Shown here one piece after another: positions 38,795 through 50,170 of a stretch of DNA of 64,000 nt. The stretch comes from Halomonas sp. McH1-25 (GTDB taxonomy: Bacteria; Pseudomonadota; Gammaproteobacteria; Pseudomonadales; Halomonadaceae): assembly GCF_022348165.1 (NCBI RefSeq), contig NZ_JAKRFI010000010.1:89280-153279 (forward strand), written 5' to 3'. The notes beneath the pieces are model-generated. The model searched no databases. It had not been told where the DNA came from and saw nothing but the letters and a program-made list of their open reading frames with translations. The number at the start of each line of letters is the position of its first letter. Positions within the stretch are counted from its first letter, which is position 1. A program made the position numbers and the translations under genes.

Positions 38795-40585
38795 ATGGCC
38801 AGGCGTAGCGAAGAAACGGACCTGCAAATTGCGCTGAGGGCGTGTAAAGGGGCTTTTTATTCAGCGGCTTTTTTCAGCATGTTCATTAACCTCTTGATGT
38901 TGGTTCCCCCTCTTTACATGCTTCAGGTTTACGACCGGGTAATCACGTCACGCAGTGAAGAAACTCTGCTGATGCTGACCCTGGTCGTTCTGTTCCTGTT
39001 CATCGTCATGGGAGGGCTCGAGTTCGTTCGTTCACGCATCCTGGTACGTGTAGGCAACAGCCTCGATATGCAAATCAGCCAGCGGCTTTATGGCGCCATG
39101 TTCAAGAAAAGCGTGGCCATGCCGGGAAAAGCCTCGGCCCAGCCTCTCAATGACTTGAGCAGCTTGCGTCAGTTTTTGACCGGAAACGGCCTGTTCGCCT
39201 TCTTCGATGCGCCATGGATACCGGTCTATCTCGGCGTGCTTTTCCTGTTTCATCCCTGGTTCGGTTACTTCGCCCTGGCTGCTGGGGTAGCGTTGTTTCT
39301 GCTGGCGCTGCTGAACGAGAAAAGCACCAAGGACTTGCTGGCCGAAGCCAACAGCGAGCACGTTCAGTCCCAGGATCTCGCCAATAGCAACCTGCGCAAT
39401 GCCGAGGTATTGCATGCCATGGGTATGTTGCCGGGCATCATGGGACGCTGGGCTGCCAAGCATCACGACTATCTGGTTCACCAATCACGGGCCAGTGACC
39501 GGGCCGGCACGTTGACCAACCTGTCGAAAACCCTGCGACTGTTGTTCCAGTCGATGATCCTCGGCTTGGGTGCCTATCTGGTGCTGGAAGGCAGCCTTAC
39601 GCCAGGCATGATGATTGCCGGCTCGATCATCATGGGACGCGCACTGGCACCGATCGACCAGATGATCGGCGGCTGGAAGGGGTTCGTGGGTGCACGCACC
39701 GCTCATGGCCGGCTCAATGAACTGCTGTCACTCATCCCTGCAGACCCTCAACATATGCCGTTGCCAGCGCCTTCCGGCCGCCTGCTCCTCGAGTCGGTAT
39801 CGGCCGCCCCGCCAGGGGAACGCTTCGTGACATTGCGTGGCCTCGACATGGCCGTCGACAAGGGGGAACACATCGGTATCGTCGGCCCCAGCGCAGCCGG
39901 TAAATCTTCCCTTGCCCGGGTCATCCTGGGCATCTGGCCCGCCCAGGTGGGCCATGTCCGGCTCGATGGCGCCGATATCGGACAATGGAACCGGGAAGCG
40001 CTGGGTCCTTATCTCGGTTACCTGCCCCAGGACATCGAACTCTTCGATGGCACTATCAGCGAGAACATTGCCCGCTTCGGTGACGTCGATCCCGAAAAAG
40101 TGGTCAGGGCCGCACGCAAGGCCGGTGTTCACGACATGATTCTGCGCCAGCCCAACGGTTACGACACCTATCTCAGCGGCGGCGGCGGGGCTCTCTCCTG
40201 CGGCCAGCGGCAACGCATCGGCCTGGCCCGCGCCCTGTATGGCGATCCCGTATTGATCGTGCTCGACGAGCCGAATGCCAACCTGGACGATGCCGGGGAA
40301 CATGCACTGTCCGAATGCATGCAGCGACTCAAGGAAGAGGGAACGACCGTCTTCGTGATCAGTCACCGCCCCGCCATTCTCAAGCGCGTCGACCGGATAC
40401 TGGTACTCAAGGAGGGTCAGATCAGCCTGTTCGCTCCCCCCGGAGACATTGCCGCCCAGACGACTCATCCCGTACGCGGTATTGCCAGCGCCACGACGGC
40501 CACCGGCCAACGTCTGACATCGATTCGTCCCCGCGCACGCGGCAAGGCCGCCACTGCCCCGGCTTCCGAGGAACCCAAGCCATGA
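38795..40585 (+). CDS. Type I secretion system permease/ATPase (PrtD/HasD-like)
   Basis: Inner-membrane ABC exporter of a type I secretion system, 596 residues. The first 310 residues hold the transmembrane domain with about six helices; no N-terminal C39 peptidase domain is present, placing it with PrtD/HasD-type exporters. The ATPase domain has Walker A GPSAAGKS at 364-371, Walker B VLIVLDEPNANLD and the switch histidine in VISHRP. The signature reads LSCGQ (467-471) instead of the usual LSGGQ. The stop overlaps the adaptor gene start (ATGA). Divergent transcription from the giant secreted-protein gene suggests that protein as substrate. Confidence 0.93.
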   Translation: MARRSEETDLQIALRACKGAFYSAAFFSMFINLLMLVPPLYMLQVYDRVITSRSEETLLMLTLVVLFLFIVMGGLEFVRSRILVRVGNSLDMQISQRLYGAMFKKSVAMPGKASAQPLNDLSSLRQFLTGNGLFAFFDAPWIPVYLGVLFLFHPWFGYFALAAGVALFLLALLNEKSTKDLLAEANSEHVQSQDLANSNLRNAEVLHAMGMLPGIMGRWAAKHHDYLVHQSRASDRAGTLTNLSKTLRLLFQSMILGLGAYLVLEGSLTPGMMIAGSIIMGRALAPIDQMIGGWKGFVGARTAHGRLNELLSLIPADPQHMPLPAPSGRLLLESVSAAPPGERFVTLRGLDMAVDKGEHIGIVGPSAAGKSSLARVILGIWPAQVGHVRLDGADIGQWNREALGPYLGYLPQDIELFDGTISENIARFGDVDPEKVVRAARKAGVHDMILRQPNGYDTYLSGGGGALSCGQRQRIGLARALYGDPVLIVLDEPNANLDDAGEHALSECMQRLKEEGTTVFVISHRPAILKRVDRILVLKEGQISLFAPPGDIAAQTTHPVRGIASATTATGQRLTSIRPRARGKAATAPASEEPKP

Positions 40586-41937
40586 GCGCCAGCGATTACC
40601 TTCCGGGTGAAGCGACGGTCAAGCACGCCAATGCCGATACCGTCAGCCGACTGCCAACCAACGAACGTCCCTATCGGCGCCTGGGCATGGCGATTCTGGT
40701 CACGGCCTTCGGCGGTTTTGGAGGCTGGGCGCTGACCGCCGATCTAGCCGTTGCCGTCGTCGCCCCGGGCACCGTTTCCGTCGAAAGCTACAAGAAGACG
40801 GTACAGCATCTGGAGGGCGGGATCGTCGAGCGCCTGCTCGTCGAGGATGGCGACCATGTCGAAGCGGGCGACGTCCTGCTGATACTCGACGACACCCAGG
40901 CACGCGCCAAGCTGGAGATCGCCCGGGCGGAGTACTACATCGCACGCGCCAGCGAACTGCGCCTGCTCGCCGAACAGGCCGGCGACACGGCGCTGGCCTT
41001 CCCGCCTGACCTGCTCGTCGCCGATTCCCCCCGCGTCCAGGCGGTGCTCAACGTGCAGCATCGCCTGTTCCAGGCCAGACGCGAGTCGTTGGAAGGCACC
41101 CTGGCTGCGTTGGATGAGCAGGTCGTGCAGATGCAGGAGCAGATCGCCGGACTGGAATCGACGCGCCAGGTCAATCGGTCGCGCATTCATTCGCTGTCCG
41201 GCGAGGCCAGTGACTATCGCTCCCTGTTCAAGGAGGGGCTGGGCAACAATCAACGCCTGCGCGAACTCGAACGCCAGGTCATGCAATATCAGGGCGAAAA
41301 TGCCCAGCACAGTGCCGAGATTGCCCGACTCAAGTCGCAAATCAGCGAGAACGGACTGCAAAAGGAAATCCGCTTGCAGGAGTTTCAGCAGGAAGTCGGC
41401 GAACAGCTTCGCGACGTGCAATCCCGCGTGGCCGATGCAGAAGAGCGAATCACGGCATTGAGCGACCAGGTACGGCGTACCCATGTTCTGGCGCCGGTTT
41501 CGGGCACGGTGGTCGGCATGCAGATCCACACCCTGGGCGCGGTCATTCGCTCCGGCGATCCGCTGATGGATATCGTGCCGGCAAGCGAGGACTTCGTGAT
41601 ACAGGCCCGCGTGCCCGACCGTGACATAGACAACATCTATATCGGCCAACCCGCGGAAATCCGTTTCAGCGCCTTCAATCAGCGTCTGTCCAACGTCATT
41701 CAGGGCGAGGTCGTGCACGTCTCTGCCGACAGCTTCGAGGATGAGGCTACCCAGGCGCATTACTACAAAGCCAACATACGCGTGACCGAGCATGGCCAGG
41801 CGGACATGACGGAAACCATGCAGCTACTTGCCGGCATGCCGGCCGAGGTCATGATCCGGACCGGCGAGCGAACCTTTGCCAGCTACATTGCCAAGCCTTT
41901 CACCGACATGCTGGCCCGGTCGATGCGGGAGGAATGA
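40582..41937 (+). CDS. Type I secretion periplasmic adaptor (HlyD family)
   Basis: Membrane fusion protein bridging the ABC exporter and the outer membrane channel, 451 residues. A cytoplasmic N-terminal tail of about 35 residues precedes one membrane helix (MAILVTAFGGFGGWAL). The lipoyl half-motif VQHLEGGIVERLLVEDGDHV follows, then a long alpha-helical coiled coil at about 140-290, the second lipoyl half (VLAPVSGTVVGMQIHTLGAV) and the beta-barrel domain with GQPAEIRFSAFN. The C-terminus has GMPAEVMIRTGERT, typical of the family. The start overlaps the ABC stop, and the stop overlaps the TolC-type start. Confidence 0.94.
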   Translation: MSASDYLPGEATVKHANADTVSRLPTNERPYRRLGMAILVTAFGGFGGWALTADLAVAVVAPGTVSVESYKKTVQHLEGGIVERLLVEDGDHVEAGDVLLILDDTQARAKLEIARAEYYIARASELRLLAEQAGDTALAFPPDLLVADSPRVQAVLNVQHRLFQARRESLEGTLAALDEQVVQMQEQIAGLESTRQVNRSRIHSLSGEASDYRSLFKEGLGNNQRLRELERQVMQYQGENAQHSAEIARLKSQISENGLQKEIRLQEFQQEVGEQLRDVQSRVADAEERITALSDQVRRTHVLAPVSGTVVGMQIHTLGAVIRSGDPLMDIVPASEDFVIQARVPDRDIDNIYIGQPAEIRFSAFNQRLSNVIQGEVVHVSADSFEDEATQAHYYKANIRVTEHGQADMTETMQLLAGMPAEVMIRTGERTFASYIAKPFTDMLARSMREE

Positions 41938-43400
41938 TGAGACACAAGATCCGTCATCTCGCCCTTGTCGTTGGCCTGCTGTCGATCAGTGGCGGAGCAT
42001 TCGCGCAATTGCCGGGGCCCGACCCGCTGGGCCTGGGCATCGCCCCGGCCAACGACACCCTCGACGCTATCGATACCCAGGCCGGCTTGCCGTCGTTGAC
42101 GCGTCTGTTCGTACTGGCCCTGGAAAACGACAGCGAACTGATGCGCCAGCGCTATGAGAGCCAGGCAACCGGGCAAGAAGTACCCATGGCGCGTGCCGCC
42201 CTGCGCCCTTACGTCGAGGCTGGCGCCTCCGCCATCTATCAGCGTGCCGACAACATCTATACGCAGAATCCCGAAGACTACCCATCCGAGGTTTATGAGG
42301 ACCGGATCACCGGCACGACCAACGATACGCTGTGGCGCATCGACGTCACGCAGCCGCTGTTCAGCCTCGAGCGCTGGCGTAGCGTCGACAAGGCATTGGC
42401 CCAGGCAGACGCGGCGGATCTACAAGTCGCCGTGGCGGAAAGAAACCTCGCCCTTTCGCTGGTCGATGCCTACCTCAACGCCTACCTCGCCTCGCGCAAG
42501 CTGGGACTGCTCGATGCCAAGCGAGAGGCGCTGAATCTGCAGCGCCGTCAGGCACAGCGCGCCTACGATCTGGGCATCGGCGATCGCATCAACCTGCTGG
42601 AAGCGCAATCCCGGCTCGATCAAGCGGTCGCCGATCAGGTCAAGGCCGAGAACGAACTGGCGAACGCGCTCAGCGACCTGGAACGGCTGACCGGCCGCCT
42701 CCCCGACTTCCGCGGCTCGACGCTGGGCAACATCGAGCGGGTAACGCTCGAACGTGAATGGGAAAATACCCAGCAATGGCTTGCCCGGGTCGACGACAAT
42801 GTCGAGGTACGCCTCGCCAACCAGCTCTATCAGGTCGCCCAACTGGACACGAACGTGCGCCGTGCCGGGCATTATCCCGAGCTCAACCTGACGCTAGGTT
42901 ACCGCGACCTGAACAGTAGCGATGAGCTACGTACCAGTGAAGACATCACTGCCAGTCTCGAACTCGATGTCCCCATTTATCGCGGCGGCTATACCTCGGC
43001 CAGCATTCGCCAGGGTGAGCTGGCAGCATTGGCCAGCCGCGAGGCATTGACCAACGAACGACGCCTTGCCCGCCAGGAAGTCCGCAAGCGTCTACGCAGC
43101 CTGCAGGGGAATGCACGCCAGTTGGAAGCGTTGTCACGCTCCATCGAGTCCAGCCAGCTGTTCCTGGAAGCCGCCATCCGCGGCGAGAATCTCGGCCTGC
43201 GCGATCTCGTCGATGTACTCGACGCCCGCGCCGAGCTGTATGACCTGCGTATCCAGTTCGTTGAGGCGCTCTGCCAGTACCTGGGCGACAGGACCTACCT
43301 GGAGGCGGCGACAGGCGACCTGGACACCACGGATCTCACCGCCATCATGACCCAGCTCCGAGAGGTCAGTCAGCCTGCCGAACCGCGTCCCACAGCCTGA
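41934..43400 (+). CDS. TolC-family outer membrane channel of the type I system
   Basis: Outer membrane efflux/secretion channel, 488 residues. It begins with a signal peptide cleaved near GGAFAQ. The body shows the two-fold repeated helical-hairpin plus barrel pattern of TolC proteins, with LVDAYLNAYLASRKLGLLDA and a RAYDLGIGDRINLLEAQSRL segment in the first half and YRGGYTSASIRQGELAA in the second. It completes the three-part exporter with the upstream genes and overlaps the adaptor by 4 bases. GGGAGG precedes tandem ATG codons at 41934 and 41937; the second could also be the start. Confidence 0.93.
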   Translation: MMRHKIRHLALVVGLLSISGGAFAQLPGPDPLGLGIAPANDTLDAIDTQAGLPSLTRLFVLALENDSELMRQRYESQATGQEVPMARAALRPYVEAGASAIYQRADNIYTQNPEDYPSEVYEDRITGTTNDTLWRIDVTQPLFSLERWRSVDKALAQADAADLQVAVAERNLALSLVDAYLNAYLASRKLGLLDAKREALNLQRRQAQRAYDLGIGDRINLLEAQSRLDQAVADQVKAENELANALSDLERLTGRLPDFRGSTLGNIERVTLEREWENTQQWLARVDDNVEVRLANQLYQVAQLDTNVRRAGHYPELNLTLGYRDLNSSDELRTSEDITASLELDVPIYRGGYTSASIRQGELAALASREALTNERRLARQEVRKRLRSLQGNARQLEALSRSIESSQLFLEAAIRGENLGLRDLVDVLDARAELYDLRIQFVEALCQYLGDRTYLEAATGDLDTTDLTAIMTQLREVSQPAEPRPTA

Positions 43401-43605
43401 GCGGTGACCCGATTCGCCCTTCCTCTCTGCATGACCTACGCTAGCGGGGACTCCAGGAAGGAGCGAAACGGGGCATGATGCCAACCCAAACCACACTAAC
43501 CTAAGCCGCCTGAAGCCTTCCCTGTGACGAGTCCATCCGGATCCAAGACCGTGCGTCTGACGCACCGGCCTGGTTATGCATTTTTCGCATGGAAACATTG
43601 TTATT

Positions 43606-43611
43606 TATAAT
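43606..43611 (+). promoter_or_regulatory. Candidate -10 element for cysJI
   Basis: A perfect TATAAT lies 61 bases before the cysJ start in an AT-rich stretch (TTATTTATAATTTTTATC). No good -35 box stands 16-18 bases upstream, as expected if an activator such as CysB is needed. The other part of the 271-base gap after the TolC-type gene shows no gene. Confidence 0.4.
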
Positions 43612-43671
43612 TTTTATCTCTTATGTGGAAGGGCTAGCCTTACAGCCACATGAACGAGAGGAGACTATTCA

Positions 43672-45480
43672 ATGTCGCAAGGTCCTCTGCTCGAGACCAA
43701 CAGTCCTCTCAGCGCCGACCAGGCACAGCGTCTCAATGAGGCGTTGGCGGGACTGAGCACCGATCAGATGACATGGCTGAGCGGCTACCTTGCTGGGCTT
43801 AGCGCTCAGAGCACGACGACGCCCCCACCGCCCCACACCGCAGGTGAGCCATCCGCCCCCGAGATCGTGGTGCTTTACGGCAGCCAGACCGGCAACGCCG
43901 AAGGCGTGGCCGAGCAAGCCGTGGAACGCGCCAAGGCTCGCGGGTTTCCGGTTCGCCTGGCAGACATGGCGGATTTCGGCAAGAAGGAACTCAAGGAGCC
44001 GCTCAATCTGATGGTGGTGGTCAGCACCCAGGGTGACGGTGATCCGCCCGATACCGCCGAAGGATTCTATGAATTCATGCATGGCCGCAAGGCGCCCAAG
44101 CTCGACGAACGGACACGCTTTGCCGTACTGTCGCTTGGCGATTCCAGCTACGAGCATTACTGCCAGACGGGCAAGGACTTCGACGCCCGTCTGGAAGCGC
44201 TAGGCGCCAGCCGAATCCATGATCGGACCGATTGCGACGTCGATTACGAAGAGACTGCCGAACGCTGGATCGAAGCCGTCCTCGACCGCTATGCCGAGTT
44301 GAGCGGTGGACCGGACCGGGCTAACCGGATTCAGGCCACAGCAGCTGCCTCGCCATCGCAAGAGGCGGCCTATTCCAAGAAGAACCCGTTCCAGGCCGAA
44401 GTGCTCGAGTCAGTCGTACTCAATGGTCGTGGCTCCGACAAGGAAACCCATCACATCGAGTTGTCCCTCGAAGGTTCCGGCCTGAGCTACGAGCCGGGCG
44501 ATGCCATCGGCATCGTGCCGCAGAACGATCCCCGCTATGTGGACGAATTGATCGACAGGCTGCGTATGGACGCCGACTGCGACCTCGGCGACGGTCGCTG
44601 CCTGCGCGATGCCCTACTCACCGAGTATGAAGTCACGACACTTACGCGTCCGTTTTTGGAACACTGGGCCGAAGTGTCAGAGGCCGCCGAACTGCGCCGT
44701 TTGATGGATCAGGAATCTCGCAACGAACTCCGCGACTGGATCGAGGGCCGCCACATCATCGATGTGATCGAGCACTTTCCCGTCGAGCGGATCGATGCCG
44801 AAACCCTGACGAAAGCCCTGCGCAAGCTGCCTCCCCGTCTATACTCCATCGCCTCGAGCTATCAGGCCGACCCCGACGAGGTACACCTGACGGTGGGCAT
44901 CGTACGCTACGAGACGCATGGACGATCACGCGGTGGCGTTACGACGACTTACCTGGCCGACCGCATCAAGCCCGGCGACAGCGTGCCCATCTATGTGGAT
45001 CGCAACAAGAACTTCAAGCTGCCACAGAATGACGATACGCCAATCATCATGGTCGGCCCCGGTACTGGCATCGCTCCGTTCCGCGCCTTTTTGCAGGAGC
45101 GTGACGAACGCGACGCCCAGGGAAGAAACTGGTTGTTCTTTGGCGATCGGCATTTTCGTTCGGACTTTCTCTATCAGTCCGAACTACTCAACTACCGCAA
45201 GAAAGGTCTGTTGAACCGTCTCGATGTCGCTTTCTCACGCGACCAGGCGAACAAGGTCTACGTCCAGGATCGCATGCGCGAAAACGCCCGCGAACTCTAC
45301 GCCTGGCTTCAGGAAGGTGCGCATTTTTACGTCTGTGGCGATGGCGAGCGCATGGCGGCCGATGTTCACCGCGCGCTAATCGATAGCGTACGCGACGCAG
45401 GTGGCTTCGATGACGACGGTGCCGCGGAATACGTGCGCGAACTTCAGCAGGCCAAACGTTACCAGCGCGACGTCTATTGA
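43672..45480 (+). CDS. cysJ: Sulfite reductase (NADPH) flavoprotein alpha subunit
   Basis: Electron-transfer subunit that moves electrons from NADPH through FAD and FMN to CysI for sulfite reduction to sulfide. The 602-residue protein has an N-terminal flavodoxin domain ([16 protein letters not shown] near residue 65, [15 protein letters not shown]), an FAD-binding domain with [20 protein letters not shown], and the NADP-binding region [15 protein letters not shown]. The C-terminus ends in the family DVY. GAGAGGAG precedes the ATG. cysI follows after 34 bases. Together with the cysTWA operon at the left end this provides import and reduction steps of sulfate assimilation. Confidence 0.97.
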   Translation: MSQGPLLETNSPLSADQAQRLNEALAGLSTDQMTWLSGYLAGLSAQSTTTPPPPHTAGEPSAPEIVVLYGSQTGNAEGVAEQAVERAKARGFPVRLADMADFGKKELKEPLNLMVVVSTQGDGDPPDTAEGFYEFMHGRKAPKLDERTRFAVLSLGDSSYEHYCQTGKDFDARLEALGASRIHDRTDCDVDYEETAERWIEAVLDRYAELSGGPDRANRIQATAAASPSQEAAYSKKNPFQAEVLESVVLNGRGSDKETHHIELSLEGSGLSYEPGDAIGIVPQNDPRYVDELIDRLRMDADCDLGDGRCLRDALLTEYEVTTLTRPFLEHWAEVSEAAELRRLMDQESRNELRDWIEGRHIIDVIEHFPVERIDAETLTKALRKLPPRLYSIASSYQADPDEVHLTVGIVRYETHGRSRGGVTTTYLADRIKPGDSVPIYVDRNKNFKLPQNDDTPIIMVGPGTGIAPFRAFLQERDERDAQGRNWLFFGDRHFRSDFLYQSELLNYRKKGLLNRLDVAFSRDQANKVYVQDRMRENARELYAWLQEGAHFYVCGDGERMAADVHRALIDSVRDAGGFDDDGAAEYVRELQQAKRYQRDVY

Positions 45481-45514
45481 TGTCGCCTCGCCCCCCCATC
45501 AAGAGGCTTTTCTC

Positions 45515-47242
45515 ATGAGCGACATCATCGCCAAGCTTCGGGATATCTCGTTCGACGACCTGCACCCCAATGAGCGGCTCAAGGTGGAAAGCGATTACCT
45601 GCGCGGCAATCTCATGGAGGGAATGGCCGACCGAGCCACCGGGGCGGTCAGCGAGGACGATACTCAGCTGACCAAATTCCATGGTTTTTACCAACAGGAC
45701 GACCGCGACCTGCGCAGCGAGCGGCGTCATCAGAAACTCGAACCGCTGTATTCGTTCATGGTCCGTCTGCGCCTACCGGGCGGGCTGGTCACACCCGAGC
45801 AATGGTTGACGCTGGATGACGTGGCACGCCGCTACGCCAACGGCACACTGCGTATCACCACACGCCAGACCTTCCAGTATCACGGCGTCTTTAAGGAAAA
45901 CCTTCGCCCGCACTTGAAGGCCGTCAACCAGGCAATGATCGATACCATCGCCGCCTGCGGCGACGTCAACCGCAACGTGATCTGTACGGCCAATCCGCAT
46001 CGCTCCAAGGTGCATCGCGAGGTCTACGATCTGGCTCACGCGCTCAGTAGCCACCTGTTGCCCCGTACCCGGGCCTACCACGAGATTTTTCTCGGCGAGG
46101 AGCGTATCGCCGGAGGTCCGCAAGAACAGGAACCGCTCTACACGCGCCACTACCTGCCCCGCAAGTTCAAGGTGGCCATTGCCATTCCCCCCGAAAACGA
46201 CGTGGATCTCTTCGCCCACGATCTGGGCTTCATCGCTCATGTCGAGGCGGGAGAAATCCGGGGATACAACGTTTGCATCGGTGGCGGCATGGGCATGACC
46301 CATGGCGAGCCGGCGACCTTCCCTCGGCTGAGCGACGTGATCGGTTTCTGCACGCCCGATCAGGTACTCGACGTGGCCGAGGCGGTACTCAAGGTCCAGC
46401 GCGACAACGGCGACCGCCGTGACCGCAAGCATGCACGTCTGAAATACACCCTCGAGGACAACGGGGTCGAGTGGTTCCGTGCCGAAGTGGAGCGCTACCT
46501 TGGCGCTACCCTGGACGCAGCGAGAGACTTCCACTTTCACAGCAATGGCGATCGGTACGGCTGGTACCAGGGCGAGAACGGCGCCTGGCATTACGGCCTG
46601 TTCGTGCAGAACGGTCGATTGGCCGATTTCGGGGACGGGATGCAGCTGCTCAGCGGAATGCGCGAGATCGCCCGGGTACATACCGGCGATATCGTTCTGA
46701 CCACCAACCAGAACCTGATCATCACCAACGTCGCAGCGGACAAGCGTGCCGAGATCGAGGCGTTGATCGACCGTCATCGCATGACGGGAGCCACTTCACC
46801 GCTACGGCAAGCATCGATGGCCTGCGTGGCCTTTCCGACATGTGGGCTGGCCATGGCCGAAAGCGAACGCTATCTACCGTCGCTGATCGATAAGCTGGAA
46901 GGTGTCATGCGCGAGGCCGGGCTGGAAAATGATGCCATCACTGTACGCATGACCGGCTGCCCCAACGGCTGTGCCCGCCCCTATCTTGCCGAGATCGGCT
47001 TCGTCGGCAAGGCCTTGGGCCGCTATAACCTCTATCTCGGCGGCAGTCCCAGCGGCGAGCGTCTGAACCGGCTGTATCGGGAGAATATCGACGAGGCTAC
47101 GATCATGGACGAGCTCACGACGTTATTGCAGCGATACGCCGGGGAGCGCGAATCCGGCGAGCCATTCGGCGATTACGTCATTAGGTCCGGTGTCATCGCC
47201 GAAACGACGGCAGGCCGCCACTTCCACGACATATCCCCTTAG
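45515..47242 (+). CDS. cysI: Sulfite reductase (NADPH) hemoprotein beta subunit
   Basis: Siroheme and 4Fe-4S enzyme that reduces sulfite to sulfide with six electrons from CysJ. The 575-residue protein has both ferredoxin-like/sulfite-reductase repeats; the cluster ligands are C437, C443 (CVAFPTC), C482 and C486 (CPNGC). Siroheme-contacting basic residues appear in [12 protein letters not shown] and [10 protein letters not shown]. The start is the ATG before [10 protein letters not shown]; an earlier in-frame start would overlap cysJ and lacks support. The length is normal. It shares the cysJ transcription unit. Confidence 0.97.
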   Translation: MSDIIAKLRDISFDDLHPNERLKVESDYLRGNLMEGMADRATGAVSEDDTQLTKFHGFYQQDDRDLRSERRHQKLEPLYSFMVRLRLPGGLVTPEQWLTLDDVARRYANGTLRITTRQTFQYHGVFKENLRPHLKAVNQAMIDTIAACGDVNRNVICTANPHRSKVHREVYDLAHALSSHLLPRTRAYHEIFLGEERIAGGPQEQEPLYTRHYLPRKFKVAIAIPPENDVDLFAHDLGFIAHVEAGEIRGYNVCIGGGMGMTHGEPATFPRLSDVIGFCTPDQVLDVAEAVLKVQRDNGDRRDRKHARLKYTLEDNGVEWFRAEVERYLGATLDAARDFHFHSNGDRYGWYQGENGAWHYGLFVQNGRLADFGDGMQLLSGMREIARVHTGDIVLTTNQNLIITNVAADKRAEIEALIDRHRMTGATSPLRQASMACVAFPTCGLAMAESERYLPSLIDKLEGVMREAGLENDAITVRMTGCPNGCARPYLAEIGFVGKALGRYNLYLGGSPSGERLNRLYRENIDEATIMDELTTLLQRYAGERESGEPFGDYVIRSGVIAETTAGRHFHDISP

Positions 47243-47297
47243 GACAGCGCTGACGGCCATGCCGAGGCTCTTCCTAATGCTCGATATTTGAGGCAGC

Positions 47298-48212
47298 ATG
47301 GCCAACGTCATGGACCAGAACGAAGCTCGCATGCCCCTATCCGTCAGTGTCGTCGCCCCCGCCTCGCATACCGATCGCCGCCTTATCGATGATGCGGTGG
47401 CGGCACTGGAAGCGCTGGGGATCCATGCCCATATCCCCGACACGCTCCAGGCCCCGCGCCGCTACCTTGCCGGCAGTGTCCAGCATCGGCTGGACGTACT
47501 CCATGCGGCCTACGACGACTCCCGTACCGAGGCGATCTGGGCCGTGCGCGGTGGCTATGGCTGCGCACAACTGATCGAGCATATCGACTGGCCACGCCTG
47601 CCGGCCAAACCGCTGATTGGCTATTCGGATATCACGGTACTGCTGGACCAATGCTATCGCCGTGGCCTGCCGGCCATTCACGGTCCGGTGGTCAAGGACG
47701 CCCTGCGGCTGAATCAGGCGTCCTTGGAATCTCGCACACTAATCCAGCGCCAGTTGCTCGAAGTGGTCGATCTGGTTACAGGAAAAACGCCTGCGGGCTT
47801 CTCCCTTCATTGCCATGCGCACGAGACGCCAAGCGTCATCGAGGGGCCTGTGGTGGGAGGCAACCTGATGACCCTGGCATGCGTGGCGGGCACACCGTGT
47901 CAATTCACCGCACCGCCAGGCGCCTTGGTGATTCTCGAGGATGTCGGTGAGCCCTACTACCGTCTGGAGCGTGCCTTATGGCAATTGGTGCATAGTGGTG
48001 CATTCGATCAGGCTGGTGCGCTATGCCTAGGTACCTTCGAGGGCTGTACGCCATACGGCGAACAGAGCCTCGCCGAGATCGTTGCGGACGTGCTAAGCCC
48101 CTTGAACATACCACTCTTCACGGATCTGCCGGTCGGCCATGGTCCGCTCAATCGTCCCTGGCGATATGGTAGTCGTGGCCGCATCGAGGGAAATACGCTC
48201 GTCTTTGCATAA
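47298..48212 (+). CDS. ldcA: LD-carboxypeptidase (peptidase S66)
   Basis: Serine peptidase that removes the terminal D-Ala from murein tetrapeptides during peptidoglycan recycling. The 304-residue protein shows the S66 layout: VSVVAPAS near the N-terminus, VRGGYGCAQLIEHID, the nucleophile in IGYSDITVLL, the catalytic Glu region VILEDVGEPYYRLERAL and the His in DLPVGHG. It has no signal peptide and should be cytoplasmic. An alternative family member, MccF, cleaves microcin C, but nothing nearby points to that. Confidence 0.9.
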   Translation: MANVMDQNEARMPLSVSVVAPASHTDRRLIDDAVAALEALGIHAHIPDTLQAPRRYLAGSVQHRLDVLHAAYDDSRTEAIWAVRGGYGCAQLIEHIDWPRLPAKPLIGYSDITVLLDQCYRRGLPAIHGPVVKDALRLNQASLESRTLIQRQLLEVVDLVTGKTPAGFSLHCHAHETPSVIEGPVVGGNLMTLACVAGTPCQFTAPPGALVILEDVGEPYYRLERALWQLVHSGAFDQAGALCLGTFEGCTPYGEQSLAEIVADVLSPLNIPLFTDLPVGHGPLNRPWRYGSRGRIEGNTLVFA

Positions 48213-48440
48213 GCCGGTTTCTTGCAAGCCTGCGTCGCCGGAAATCCGCTCGATTGAAAGCTCCCCGCTAGCATTAACGAATCATGCCAAGGTGGTACGC
48301 GCCTCGTTCCCTTCCCTGCACTATCCTTGATAGTGATGATCTGAAAATCAGAGTGGATCGATACCGCAAAGGTAAGGCCGGGCCTGGGGCGCTGTAACGC
48401 GCCTGGGACAGGACGTCGTGTCAGGCAGGGGGACATTCGG

Positions 48441-48875
48441 ATGTACGACATTCAACTCAAACGCATCTATGCAGAAATCTCGCCCGATGATGGCGCCAGG
48501 GTACTCGTGGATCGTCTCTGGCCACGCGGTAAACCGCGAGAGACGCTCGAACTGACCGACTGGTATCGGGATGCTTCGCCGTCACCTGCATTGCGTCGGC
48601 TATGGCACCAGAAGGAGATCACCGACCGCGAGTTCGCTTTTCGTTATAGCCGCGAACTCGATCGCAACCGGACCTGCCTGGTGCCGCTGATGCGCTGGTG
48701 CCGCCAGGGCAGGCTGACCTTGCTGAGCGCTTCGCGCGACCTCGATCGCTCGCATCTCCCCGTGCTGCGCGACATGCTTCTGGAGGCCTTGGCCGAAGAG
48801 GATAGTGAAGCAGATGGCGGACTGGCCTCCCCGCCTTGCTATGCGGGACAGTTCGCCAGCGGCGGTCATCGGTAG
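48441..48875 (+). CDS. DUF488 family protein (YeaO-like)
   Basis: A 144-residue soluble protein of the DUF488/YeaO family. The N-terminus IQLKRIY, the block VLVDRLWPRGKPRE and ASPSPALRRLWH are diagnostic. LTLLSASRDLDRSHLPVLRDML completes the fold. No enzyme activity is established. The preceding 228-base gap holds no gene that I can support, only a small TCTGA-AAA-TCAGA dyad at 48340-48352. Confidence 0.85.
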   Translation: MYDIQLKRIYAEISPDDGARVLVDRLWPRGKPRETLELTDWYRDASPSPALRRLWHQKEITDREFAFRYSRELDRNRTCLVPLMRWCRQGRLTLLSASRDLDRSHLPVLRDMLLEALAEEDSEADGGLASPPCYAGQFASGGHR

Positions 48876-48910
48876 TTTCCCAGCCCAAGCCATGCATGCG
48901 GCAACCAAAA

Positions 48911-48936
48911 ACGGCTTTCTCCTGCGAGAAAGCCGT
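48911..48936 (-). terminator. Rho-independent terminator of fadBA
   Basis: ACGGCTTTCTC and GAGAAAGCCGT form a perfect 11-bp stem with a 4-base loop. On the minus strand it is followed by a run of T residues, just past the fadA stop. It may also serve the convergent DUF488 gene. Confidence 0.85.
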
Positions 48937-48964
48937 CGTTGTTACACGTGCCGAGGATAGCGAA

Positions 48965-50170
<1,206 letters not shown>

